Of a stretch of 64,000 bases of DNA, positions 1 to 12,600 are shown piece after piece; position 1 is the stretch's first letter; each line of letters opens with the position of its first letter. The position numbers and the translations under genes are program-made. Origin of the DNA: Cristatella mucedo (lineage: Eukaryota > Bryozoa > Phylactolaemata > Cristatellidae); NCBI GenBank assembly GCA_009760855.2, contig WPIO01000001.1, forward strand, positions 7,499,001 to 7,563,000, in the 5' to 3' direction. The notes beneath the pieces were generated by a model. That model did no database searches. It was not told the DNA's origin and was given only the letters and a program-made list of their open reading frames with translations.

Positions 1-62
1 TGCACCATGTTATGAATTACCAAGTGCTCACTGAATACATGTAATTGATTGTTTTTGTATAG

Positions 63-167
63 GAAACTCATTATTGGAGCAACCATCACACTGAGTTTTG
101 GTCGTCGCTATGGGCTGGTCGGCAGAAATGGGCGTGGTAAATCTACACTGCTTAGAATGATAGCAAG
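63..167 (+). CDS. ABCF3: ABCF3 exon with NBD1 Walker A
   Basis: Acceptor ...TTTTTGTATAG, donor AAG/GTAAGT. It enters with one base completing a codon and leaves two bases over. It encodes [20 protein letters not shown] and then the P-loop GRNGRGKST. This is the first exon in the window; the 5' exons are outside. Confidence 0.93.
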
Positions 168-3100
168 GTAAGTCTGCAAGCCCGTGTTACTTTCACTTTC
201 TCTTAGGGAACCTAGCACTCCCTACATTCTGTACATCTGTTGATTTTTTGCTGAATTGTTCGTGATGGTGGTTTCTCCTTAGTGTGCGCCAAGTCCTGGT
301 GTGCATTTGTTTTATGCATCACCGAGTGTGCTACCCTTTTATGTTTTACTTGTCATTGCTCTGTATACCACTGCAGAACATCTGGTTTTGGCATATCAAG
401 TCAGCTCATGTCATTCGATATTTTAAAGGCTATGACATTTTTTTCGACGAGCTCTTTCCTAATGCTGTGATTCTCCGCTGAGCCGTGATTGCACACTAGG
501 TAAGGCGGTTGCTTTTCATGACCTCGGTTCCGAGGTCGTGGGTTCGAATCCTGCAATGAGCGATTCTTTATTGCCACTGCAAGTGGTGGTGATAACCGTA
601 AAGGCTCCTGTCGCTCTACAAAAGAGGCTGCTAAATCAGCTAGTATACCATGAATGAAGTTGACTTCTCAATAGTGCCGTGTCGGAGGCTGCATCATGCT
701 GCCGATGCGATATAGTGCCACTTCAATGCCACATCGTCTCAGCCGGCTCCATTTTTGCAGGTGCCCTTGTCAGTAGTGCCTGTGATACAGTATGGATGGA
801 CTGCACTCAACGTTGTACTCTCGGTCTTATTTTGGAAGGTGACCCTGTCAAGACCCGGAAGGCACTCACGAAAAATAATCTACCTTGCATTTCAGCTAAA
901 AAGCTGTGGTAGCTACAGGAGTGGGCAAACCCTCTTGCCCAGGGTCTCCTTCCAATATGCATCAATTTCGCTGAGCTTTCTGGAACTGTTTACCATTTTT
1001 CTGGCCGGTACAATCAAGCAATTTTCCATTTTGCTCGCACCCAAGTCGAGCGACAGTAGACGAGGTAGACTGTATCCTCTGCTGGCGGCTCGTTTACTTT
1101 TGCTCAGCCTATTTCAAGGATCACTCGCTTCTTAGAAGCCAACTGAAACGTCCACATCCAGATAGGATAGCCATGCTTAGCAAGGCCAGGGAACATAGGT
1201 CGATGGTAGGCACTGATGATGATGATGAGGCAGGCTCATCTCCTGTCATTCCTAAAAAAAAAAAGCAATTGAACGAGTTGTGGTAGACTAACTCAATTTG
1301 TATATCAAAACTTGAAACCTTCAAGTTCCGGTCAGGTTTTAGAGCTCATCTCTCCACAGAATCAAATCAGCACAGTTAGGAGTATATTAAGACCTTCTTA
1401 GGAATGCTGAATTACGTAGAGTCTCCATGATGGTTATGTAGAATTTTTCTGCAGTAATTCTTAAAGTCCTTTATGGGGCCTGTCATCTTGCTTGAGGATG
1501 ACTTGGACTGCACTCCAATGGTTTAGTTTCTATCTCAATTGGAAATTTCAGCTCATTAATGTCAAAGGGCAACAGTTATCTGAGGAGCTTTTCAAAGGTG
1601 TGGTACCACAGCGGTCTGTACTGGGTACACTTCCACACCCTCTGGCCGATTTAATCGCGTGGTATAATCTAGGCTTTCATTTGTATGCAGGTGACATACT
1701 GCTCTACATGAGATTTGATCTCTCTCTACCGTCAGGCTCTACAAACTCAACTTCCTCGCAGTATGTATTGCTGACAGTTGCACTTGGGTGCCAGCAAACT
1801 TTCTCAAATTAAATGACAATAAAACTAACTTACCATTTATGGGAAAATTAGTATTACTTGAAATTTGGAATGCAGTATACATATTGTACCTAGCTCTCGA
1901 AATGGGCTAGGCCAGCATGTCTCCTGTAGCATCTGGTCGTGGCAGACCAGCTGAACTCATATATCGAAACCTCACACCTTGCTAGTAAGTTTCAGTCTGG
2001 CTTTAGAGCTAATCACTCCACAGAGTCAGCATTGCTTAGGGTATACAACGACCTACTTAGGAATGCAGACATGGGTAGAGTGTCTCTGCTTGTTTTGCTC
2101 GATCTTTCGGCAGCTTTTGATACCATCGATCACAAAGTTCTTCTAGAGCGCCTCTCATCTCACCTGGGCATCACTGGCACTGCTCTGCAGTGGTTCAGGT
2201 CCTATCTCAGTGGGAGACTCCAGAGTATTGACGTGAATGGACAAAGATCATATGAAGTACCTCTGAAATATGGAGTACCTCAGGGCTCCGTGCTAGGTCC
2301 GGTTCTTTTCACGGTTTATACTCTCCCTCTTGCTGATGTGATTGCTAAGCACAATCTAGGCTTTCACTTCTATGCGGATGACACTCAGTTGTACCTTTGC
2401 TTTGATCCCTCCCAGCCTTCGAGCACCTCAAATTCTCTCAACTCACTTGCTGCATGCATTGATGACATCCGCACATGGATGGCAGCAAATTTTCTAAAAC
2501 TAAACGATGATAAAACTAACTTACTAGTTATGGGCAAACCCAGTGTGATTCAGAGATTGGAAAGGCTGACTCTCAAAATTGGCTCTGCCAGCATATCTCC
2601 AGTTGAATCAGCTCGAAATCCGGGTGTCATATTCCAAAGCGACCTCTCGTTAGACGACCATATCAGCTCCACAGTCAAATCTGCCAATTTTCAGCTTCAT
2701 AACATTGCTAAAATTCGGGCTTGTTTAGATAAAGATACCACATCTAAGTTTGTCATGAATTCGTGACATCCCGTCTCGACTTCTGCAACTCACTGCTTAC
2801 TGGCCTACCAGCATGTGCGATCAGGCGATTGCAGCTGGTGCAAAACTCTGCAGCTAGGCTTGTCTGTCGTGAGCGCCGCAGTTGCCACATTACTCCACTT
2901 CTCGCCGACCTGCACTGGCTACCAGTCAAGCAACAGATTGACTTCAAGGTTTTGTCGCTCACTTTTATGTCCCTTCATTCTATGGCTCCAGCCTATCTGT
3001 CAGATATACTACCCCATCAGGCCAAGCATCGTACCACCCGCTTTTCGGAATCCAACAGTCTAGAAGTACCTCGTACAAACCTTAAATCCTTTGGAGACCA

Positions 3101-6100
3101 TGCATTTAGTTCGTATGCTCCCAAAGCCTGGAACTCCCTCCCGACCTGCATCAGAACATCCCCTGACCTGACCACATTTAAAAGGAACCTAAAAACACAC
3201 CTATTTAGGACAGCATTTAGTGGGTCCCTGTGATTCGTCCTTCATGTGCTTATTCGTGCTGACACTGTGCATGCTGCCACTAACCACATTTGCATGCTGA
3301 CCCTATGCATGTCACCCCTAACCATATTCATTTTGTTTGTTTTTCAAGCATGATTTTACTTACCATTCAATTGCATTTCACTTTACAGCAAATGTAAAGC
3401 GCCTAGAAAGAGAGTAAGTTCTCTGAGGGCGCTTTATCAAGTGCATTATTATTATTATTATCTGCATGAAATTTGGGTGGCCTTTCACTAGAGGACCATT
3501 TGAGCTTTATAGTCTGTCTTCTTACTTTCAGCTACATACCGTTGCAAACATGTGTGCATACTTATACCAGTATGTCATAGCCTAGCTGGTCTATCCATTT
3601 GTGACATCACGTTTTCACTTTGTAACTCACTACTTGCCTTTCTTGCTGCAGGTTCAGTAAGACGCTTGAAGCTGGTGCAAAACTCTGCAGCTGGGCTTAT
3701 CTGTCGTGATCGTCGAAATTGCCCTATTAATACCTATTCTCACCGGCCTGTGCTGGCCCCCCTTCGAGCAATGTATCAACTTAAAGGTCTTGTCATGCAG
3801 CACTTTTAGGTCCCTTCGTTCTGGTCTAGCCACCCGAATTGTTTCCCAATCAGGCTGCTAGTCGTCCTATCAGCCGCTCTTTGGATTCAAGTCGTGTAAC
3901 TGTGTATCTAATCAACCTCAAATATCTTGGAAGCCGTGCCCTGACTTGAGGACATTTAAAAAGAAGTCAAAAACCCGCCTGTTCCTCACACCCGTTTCAT
4001 GTGAATCGTTCTTATTAATTTTAAATTTCGAAGTACAGACGCCACCGGCCGTCTGCCGTGAGACTGAATGCCGAAGGCGAATTTCGCCTAGAAGAGGGGG
4101 GGGCAATCTTGAAAACTGTTAGTTGCAGGTCCAGTGCTCTACCGATTGAGCGATGGAAACGTCACAGCATTTTCTCCTTCCATGTGAATTGTTCTTGATG
4201 TACTTATGCATGCTGATGTTATCACTAACCTAGTGACATGTTTCTTTTCCAGTATGTGTTACATGCCTATAAAGAAGTTTGGTTTGCTTGGGGGGTTATC
4301 CAAATGTAATTACTATTGTAATTATTAATTTAATTTTTTTAATATTATTCAAAATTTATATTAAAATTTATTTTATAAAAAATCGTACTACTTTTTGAGG
4401 TATGTCTATCTTTTTTATTGCTGCTCATTATCTGCAAACAAGTGCAAGTTAGTTTATATGTAAGTACCTCATTAGTTAGAAAATGTTATGGATAGATCTG
4501 TTACCAGTCTCTTATAGCTTTGTTAGCATGTGCTAACATTTGTTTGCTTGTTGGCTCTGTAGTTATCACCATCCTGCAATTATAGGCTGGCAGATTGTTT
4601 TATATTACCAGAATCTGTTGGGATTCCGGTGGCTGCTTGTATTTGCAATCTGTATATCCTCATGGTAAACACGAATTTATTTCACCACTTCTGAAGGTTG
4701 CTAAATGCATTTGTTCGTCAGTCGTTTCAAATAAAAAAATTCAGCTCTGCAACTGCTGTTTTCTGCATTTCAGTGGCAGTTTGAAAATTCCAACGCACAT
4801 ATCGATGCTCTTCGTCGAGCAGGAAGTGGTAGGTGATGACACGATTGCATTGCAGAGCGTGCTGCAGAGCGATCAGAAGCGTGAGAGCCTTCTGCAGGAG
4901 GAGCGAAGCCTCAACGAGCTGCTTGCCAAGTACGTTATTCCTGATTTGGCTCCACACTTTTGTTCTAATAATGGAAGATACTGCACCCACAGAGCCCAGC
5001 ATGCAGCCCCGACCGATATTGTGCCTCCATGCCTGAAGCCAGTTTACCTTGCCTCCATACCTCAGCCAGGATACTGTGCCTCTGCCTGAGACGCTGCAGG
5101 GCAGCTGGACATCAAGTAGCCATGGCTTAAACGTAAACGAATTTCAGTAGGTTTTGGTGTCGAGGCTCTCATGTTTTGCCGGCCTTTTATTTTCTTTATT
5201 TCGCACCGTGGGCTGTCATTGTCCCGAAGCCGCCCTAGCTAGAAGTCGCACAGCATCATAGTTTACTGAAGAACACAGTAACTTTTTTTCACTCATTCGC
5301 CAGTGTTTCTGATCGATGTGCTTGTATATGATTCTGTTTTCGTTAAAGCCCTAGCTTGTCTACTCTAGTATCAGACAGGGCTGTAAAACAAGGTCTCTGA
5401 CAATATGACTTCAGCACTCCGGGCCTAAAGCATTTTTTGAATCTTTGTGAGGCCTTGCTGGGGTATGCATGTATGTGCGTGCGTGCTTATCAGCCCTCAA
5501 TCCTGCCGAAAAAAGGCGCTTTGAGCATTAGCTTGTGTACAAAATTAGTATTAGCATGTTATCTCCTGGTTTTTCATCACTGGCAGCTGATGTTTGCATA
5601 AGGTGGTTGCTTGCACGCTTGAGGCATTCGTCATTCTCTTGTTTTATCTCGAAGAAAATGCAAGTATTTGCACTGGCTACTGTGTAGACTGATGTGGTTA
5701 TGACTCATCAGTCACCTTGAACTGGTCCTATGGCTATGTTACTGCTGGCAGTGCGCTCACAAATACAGCTTAGTATGAGTAGGATAGTGGCCTCCATCAT
5801 CAGGTAAAGCTGAATCCTTGAGCTCTGACTAACTAGAGCTATTGCTTCTTGGTCTTTACGTTTCCATAGCCAGTTCCACTGTGATTGTGGAGGCAAAATT
5901 GCAATGTTCACATGTTGAGCATTATATTTGCTTGCTTCACCTTTGTTTGAGACAGTGGAGTCTTACCAGGGTTTATAACATGCAGCTCGAGAACACTTCC
6001 AGCTTGAAAACAAGCTGCTTGAAGAAAACTGCCACCCAGATTCTATTTTATAGCTCAAATTGAAAGTACTTAGAGCACATATTGTATCACCTGCATGGGC

Positions 6101-6566
6101 CTCTGTTCCGAATCAGAAAAAAAGTGTAGCAATGTTGACTCCTGACTCATCATTGCTCAGTGCAAATAGTTCACCAATGGGTCAGCAGAGGCAAACCAGC
6201 AATCGTCTGCTGATACCTAGTCGTGAGACTATCTGTAGGCTTGTTGACGTAGTGCATCCGTAGGCCAATCACATTTCTTCATCTCATCCCAATGTGGTCG
6301 GTATTATTTTAAGCAATCAGCAGAATATATGACTCCGAATGCAGCAAGCTTCGTGTCAGACCCAGGATGCTCTTGCTGAAAGTGTAGCTTGTATTTATGC
6401 ACATTGTGCACATTAAACTACCTTGTAGTTATGGTCGAATGATGGCGATCAGGAAGCCCCACCATTTTGTGGATGTTTAGTGTCCGGAAAGAGTAGTGAA
6501 AACATGCAGCTATTCTCTAACAACTGGTGTTCAAACAATCTGTTGCTCTCTGCTGCAGATATTCTT

Positions 6567-6604
<38 letters not shown>

Positions 6605-9600
6605 TCACTTGATAAAGCGCCCTCAGAGAACTTACTCTCTTTCTAGGCGCTTTACATTTGCTGTAAAGTGAAATGCAATTGAATGGTAAGTAAAATCATG
6701 CTTGAAAAACAGACAAAATGAATAATATGGTTAGAGGTGACATGCACAGGGTCAGCATGCAAATGTGGTTAGTGGCAGCATGCACAGTGTCAGCACGAAT
6801 AAGCACATGAAGGACGAATCACAGGGACCCACTAAATGCTGTCCTAAATAGGTGTGTTTTTAGGTTCCTTTTAAATGTGGTCAGGTCAGGGGATGTTCTG
6901 ACGCAGGTCGGGAGGGAGTTCCAGGCTTTGGGAGCATATGAATTAAATGCACGGTCTCCAAAGGATTTAAGGTTTGTATGAGGTATTTCTAGACTGTTGG
7001 ATTCCGAAAAGCTGGTGGTACGATGCTTGGCCTGATGGGGTAGTATATCTGACAGATAGGCTGGAGCCATAGAATGAAGGGACATAAAAGTGAGCGACAA
7101 AACCTTGAAGTCAATCCGTTGCTTGACTGGTAGCCAGTGCAGGTCGGCGAGAAGTGGAGTAATGTGGCAACTGCGCCGCTCACGACAGACAAGCCTAGCT
7201 GCAGAGTTTTGCACCAGCTGCAATCGCCTGATCGCACATGCTGGTAGGCCAGTAAGCAGTGAGTTGCAGAAGTCGAGACGGGATGTCACGAATTCATGGA
7301 CCAACTTGGACGTGGTATCCTTATCTAAACAAGCCCGAATTTTAGCAATGTTATGAAGCTGAAAATAGGCAGATTTGACTGTGGAGCTGATATGGTCGTC
7401 TAACGAGAGGTCGCTTTGGAATATGACACCTAGATTTCGAGCTGATTCAACTGGGGATATGCTGACAGAGCCAATTTTGAGAGTCAGCCTTTCCAATCTC
7501 TGGATCACACTGGGTTTGCCCATAACTAGTAAGTTAGTTTTATCATCGTTAAGTTTTAGAAAATTTGCTGCCATCCATGTGCGGATGTAATCAATGCATG
7601 CAGCTAGTGAGTTTAGAGAATTTGAGGTGCTCGAAGGCTGGGAGGGATCAAAGCAAAGGTACTTGTATTGTGTCCTTGACTATGTAGCACAGTAGATATG
7701 TATATATGTCTGAAAATGAGTATTTGGAGGATCTGGAGAATGTGGTGCAGCAGATAATGTCATGTTACAAACTGCTTATAGAAGTCGTTATCCTGGGACC
7801 GGGACAAAGTGCCCGAAGTGCACCATCTGGGTGATGAGTTTGACTCCTGCTACAGGCGATTCTTTATTGCCCACAGCAAGTGGTGACGGTAGCCACTAAG
7901 GGTCTTCAGACTTTTATATAAACGAGGCTTTACAATTTGCCAACCTTTACCTTTTACTTTTTATCACGTTCCAAAATCTTTTAGGTTTACATATGTACCG
8001 ATGTGCTCCTTCAAGGCCCCAGTATTTTTAGCCCTATTACCTTGTCACAACTGCATCATCGTCCTTGTTATAATCATAGCTGTGGCTCGTTTTGCCAGAC
8101 AGCAGGGTGCTACTTATTGCCTTGATGTTGGGTGCTGCAGACAGGTCCAGTGTTGCTCTTGCAGCTGTGCTATGCTTATCTGGATGTACACTTCTTCCAT
8201 GCCGGCCGAAACATTTTGTTGTAGACAGTCAAGTATAGCTACAACATCGTGCCAAGCGCCACTTCTTATTTAATCACTTTTGTTGGAGACTTACCTCCAC
8301 TGCAGTCTTCTCTCTTCACTGTTATCCTGTTGTTTATATTTCCATTATAGCATGCCACATCTTGTGTGTACTAGCTTGTGACATTTCTACTCATTAACTA
8401 CCGAGCTATAGTAGAGCTCTTTGAGCGTGCTTGTTGGCTCTTTATATTTTACCCTCATGTCGACCTCAACATCATCCACCAGTAAAATACTTCGTATAGG
8501 TTTGTGTAAGTAAACTACTTTGCTGAACCTTTCGTCTCCATAACTGTGATGAACTGCCATCGGTGTCTTCTGTGCTGTTTAATGTAATGTAATGTCTCTC
8601 CGTCTGTAACCCCACAAAGCCAGTCTTTAAGCAGAGGAATGGAACAGCTAATTTATTGTCCATACAGGACCTGAGGGCACAAGGAGGCTGAGACTGGTGC
8701 AACAGTTCAGCTAGGTATGGAGGAGCCAAGCCATGGCAGGCTTTGTGGGTCAGCGTTATTACTTTGCTCTGTATCCGTTGATCAACCGGCAGCCAGCCTA
8801 GCTCTTTTAGCAAAGGAGACATCTTCAAACCTCTGGGATTTGTAAACTTGCCTTGCAGCCATATTCATAGCCAGCTGCAGTGGCCTCGTGGCTTTTTTGG
8901 GAAGCCTAGCCAAAAGGGAATTGCAATGATCCACTGTGACAGGACTAAGGATCTAGTTAAATTTTTTGCTAGCCACCGTGGAAGACATTTCCTAATATTA
9001 AGTAACCGGGCTTGTGGCTAGCTGTGGAAATAGTCTTGTGGACGAAGCTTTTAAAATGTAGGCAGTTGTAGAAGACGACTCCTAAATTCCGAGCAAGTGG
9101 TGATGGTCGCACAACAGCATCGCCTATTAGAAGAGCAAAGCCTTCTAATTCAGCCACACGCTTAAGGTGTCCTATGAGCAGCAGTTCAGTTTATCGTCGT
9201 TTAGTTTCAAGAAATTTTCCGACATCAAGTATCAAATCAATGTCGGCAAGGCAAGCATTCAGTTTATCAGTTGCTGCAGCAGATGCTGATGGTTTGAATG
9301 ACAAATATGGCTGAGTATCGTCAGCATAAAGGGATATCCTACTCCTTGGACCTTAATCGCTTTTTCCAGAGGTTGATTATATATGGAGAGCAGCAACAAA
9401 CTGAGGGTGGACCTTTGAGGGGACTCCACAGGTGACTGGTCTGATGGATGAGACCTGACCCCTACACGACACAGATTGAACATGATCAGACAAGTACGAT
9501 TTAAACCATGCCAGTGCCTTGTCTGCCAAACCGATCGTTGTTCTCAGTCGTTCAAGTAGGACATCGTGATTAATGGTGTCGAAGGCAGCTGATAGATCTA

Positions 9601-12600
9601 GCAGCGCTAGGGCAGTGACATTCCCGTCATCGTTGCTGCATATGTCATTAGTAACACGGAGGAGAGCAGTTTCAGTGGAGTGCTGCCGTGGGAACCCCGA
9701 TTGAAGTTTCATTCTTTTCAATGTGTGTTACCAGCTGCTTAGCGAGAATGTTTCTCTTTAAAGCCACTGCTTACATAGAGACATTCTCGACGTATCACAT
9801 TGGAAGTAAAGTGACTGGCAATGAATTTAGTATATTTATCATGCTCTTTCTCAGTTAGGCAGCTCTTGCAATTAATAGCTGATCTATGGTGTGCGGGCAC
9901 GTGCTCGGGCAGATGCTCTTGATCGGCAGAAATGAACTCAAAACTATCCTGTCAGTGTCTGAGTCATTGCTGTGTAGAAACCATCACGAGTCATCATGAT
10001 CTGGCCATGCCTTCTGCTGGCAAATACGATGGAGAAATGTGCCTGACTCAGGCATAATGGCACTACGGGGGCACTGCACTTGATTCTGTGGTCTTGCCCT
10101 CGTGGGCTAGACGCTGGCACTTCACCCGATGTCGTGTGTTCGAGTAATCTTTCTAGGCACTTCACATAAGCTGGAATAGAGGCATATCAAAAGATCAGTG
10201 ATACTTGCATGCTCAATTGCAGCATGCATCAGCACATAGAGGACAGTTTGCTTTGATGGAGCAATTGATGTAAGGGAACCGGTGGTTTTTAGATTAAATG
10301 TCAAGTCAGGGCATGCCGTGATTTCTGTCGGCAGTAAGCTCCAGGCTTTTGGGTGCATAGGAACTGGAGGCACTGTTGCCAAAGGATTTGGTGTTGGTTT
10401 AGTGTGCTGCTAGATGGCTCGATTCAGAAGAGCAGGTAGGGAAAGCAACAGAGTAGGGAGGGGGCTGTTGGTAGTAAAGCTCCCCCTTCCCTTAGGTCTG
10501 GCTGAAGAGCTAGGTTGTACTGCCTACCCATTCAAGTTTTTCCAAAATATAGCCTGATCGCCCCCCCCCCTGACCATTCTTGCTGTCTACCGGGATTTGA
10601 GGTAAAGGCTACCTGGCTCTGAGAATTTCTACATTCTTATCTAGTGGTGGGGCCTCTGACACAGACAAAACTCGAGGCTTCCTGGCGGCACTTCTTTAGC
10701 TCAAGACTTCAGGCTTTCCCAAAAGGGGAAGTAACCTTTTTTTTTATTGAGTTGCTAAAGAGCCTTTCCTGGCCATGTGCTTTCAGCCCACAGCTTCTGG
10801 TCGTTCCCAATACAGTTGGATGGTTTTTGTTCCTACTCGGATCGTCGACATCTTTCATTGCTTCAAACCTTGTTCTTACCATTGATGTGCATGCATACAA
10901 ATGGGTTTTCAAAAGTTTGGCTGATGCTGCCTGGTTAACCGTCGATTGGTCTTTCTCAGATATACAGTCCGTGGCTTGCCCAACGAATAATTGTGGGTAA
11001 CAGAACGACTATGCTATGGAGAATTATCTTTCGGACCAGTGACTGCGTCAGAAGCCGATAGCAGCTTCGTAAGCTGCTAGATTAGGCTCTTTTCTTTGTG
11101 TTGTTGGCCCATCGGAAGCAAACTAAATTGGCATGCACAGTTCTCTCTAACGCATACATATTTGCTAAAGGAATCTTACCTATCCTATGGATATATTTTG
11201 GTGGCGTGCAGATCGCTAAGCACTGCAATACCTACGGTTTTTTAATAGCTATATTCAGGGTATGAAGATTTTTTCCCATGAGTGCATACATGGGGCAGTT
11301 ATGTCAGTCGCTCTTTAATTCTGCTTACATAGTGTGCTCGTACAGCATATGCAAGCACTGCACTGTGCTTGGTGAGTCGAGCTCGGGAATTTGAATTGCT
11401 GCCGTTGACAGGGAGCAGCTGCCAGAGGTCGAGCGACTGTCCGCCAGCGAGCGGTTAGCTACCGTCTACCAGAAGCTGGCTGCATCGGATGCGGATCGGG
11501 CGCCGTCACGTGCCGCCGCCATCCTCAGTGGGCTCGGCTTCGATACTGCCATGCAGAGTTGGCCGACGCGGCGCTTCTCTGGCGGCTGGCGAATGCGGCT
11601 GGCGCTGGCCCGCGCCCTCTTCTCGATGCCCGACCTGCTGCTGCTCGACGAGCCGACCAACATGCTCGACATGAAGGCCATCATCTGGCTGGAGGCTTAC
11701 TTGCGCACGTGGTCGTCGACGCTGCTGCTCGTGTCGCACGACCGCTCCTTCCTCAACTCGGTCATCACAGATGTGCTTCACCTGCACTCGTGCATGATCG
11801 ACGCGTACCGAGGCGACTACGACCAGTTCGAGGCCACGCGCGAGGAGACACTGCGCAACCGGCAGAAGGAGTACGAGGCGCAGAAAGAGTACCGAGATCA
11901 CATCCAGGTGTGCTTCGCGGCAGCGCCCCAGTGGGCTGATGACCTGCTACAGTGTTGGCAGAGTGGCTATGCGTTGGTGCATTCGCGCACCCTCGGCTTT
12001 ACCGGTCGATGGTAGTGCAGCCGGCTGCCACCGATCTCAGTGCTCGGGCGCTGTTCACGTGCAGCCTTGTCGATGTGCTTTGATGTGGTTCATTCGTTTG
12101 TGCAGATATTTATCGACCGCTTTCGATACAATGCAAACAGAGCATCCCAGGTTCAGAGCAAGCTAAAGCTGCTCGACAAACTGTAAGTAGGGCAGTGTGT
12201 GCTCCATGCTTGTGACTGACAGCTACGTGGCGCTCTTTACCTTAATTTGACCTTTGCTGTTGATTTATAGCAGCTATGTCTTTTGCGTGTACTTTAACCT
12301 TCAATCAGCACCCCCTTCGCATGATATTGTCTGGTGCACCCACTTGTAACAGCACTCATTTGTACCACGTGCATTCAGCTCACATGCCAGATCTCGACAA
12401 TCAGCCTCGTGTTGTCATGCTTTGAATAGCATTGAAAACTGTTGTGCTTTGCATAGCATTGCATATTGGACAACTTCTGTCTGGTTATGCTCCTAATCAG
12501 TCTTGAAAGGGTATGCTTTGCCCAATATCTATTTGGAAGTTCGTGTAAGATGTGTGCCATAGGTTGTCAGGATGTCCCCCCCTTGCTTTTCTTTGGGTTT

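Noticed and set aside
495-560. tRNA-like B boxes in the SINEs as tRNA genes
   Set aside because: The acceptor and D arms do not pair and the same body is repeated nine times; they are SINE heads.
1936-3233. Reverse transcriptase as a retron, group II intron or defence RT
   Set aside because: Motif order, thumb sequence, UTR and (ATT)n tail are those of an L2/CR1 LINE, and it lies in an animal gene intron.
11466-11901. Antisense ORFs over the ABCF3 long exon
   Set aside because: Open only because of the GC-rich third positions of the real exon.
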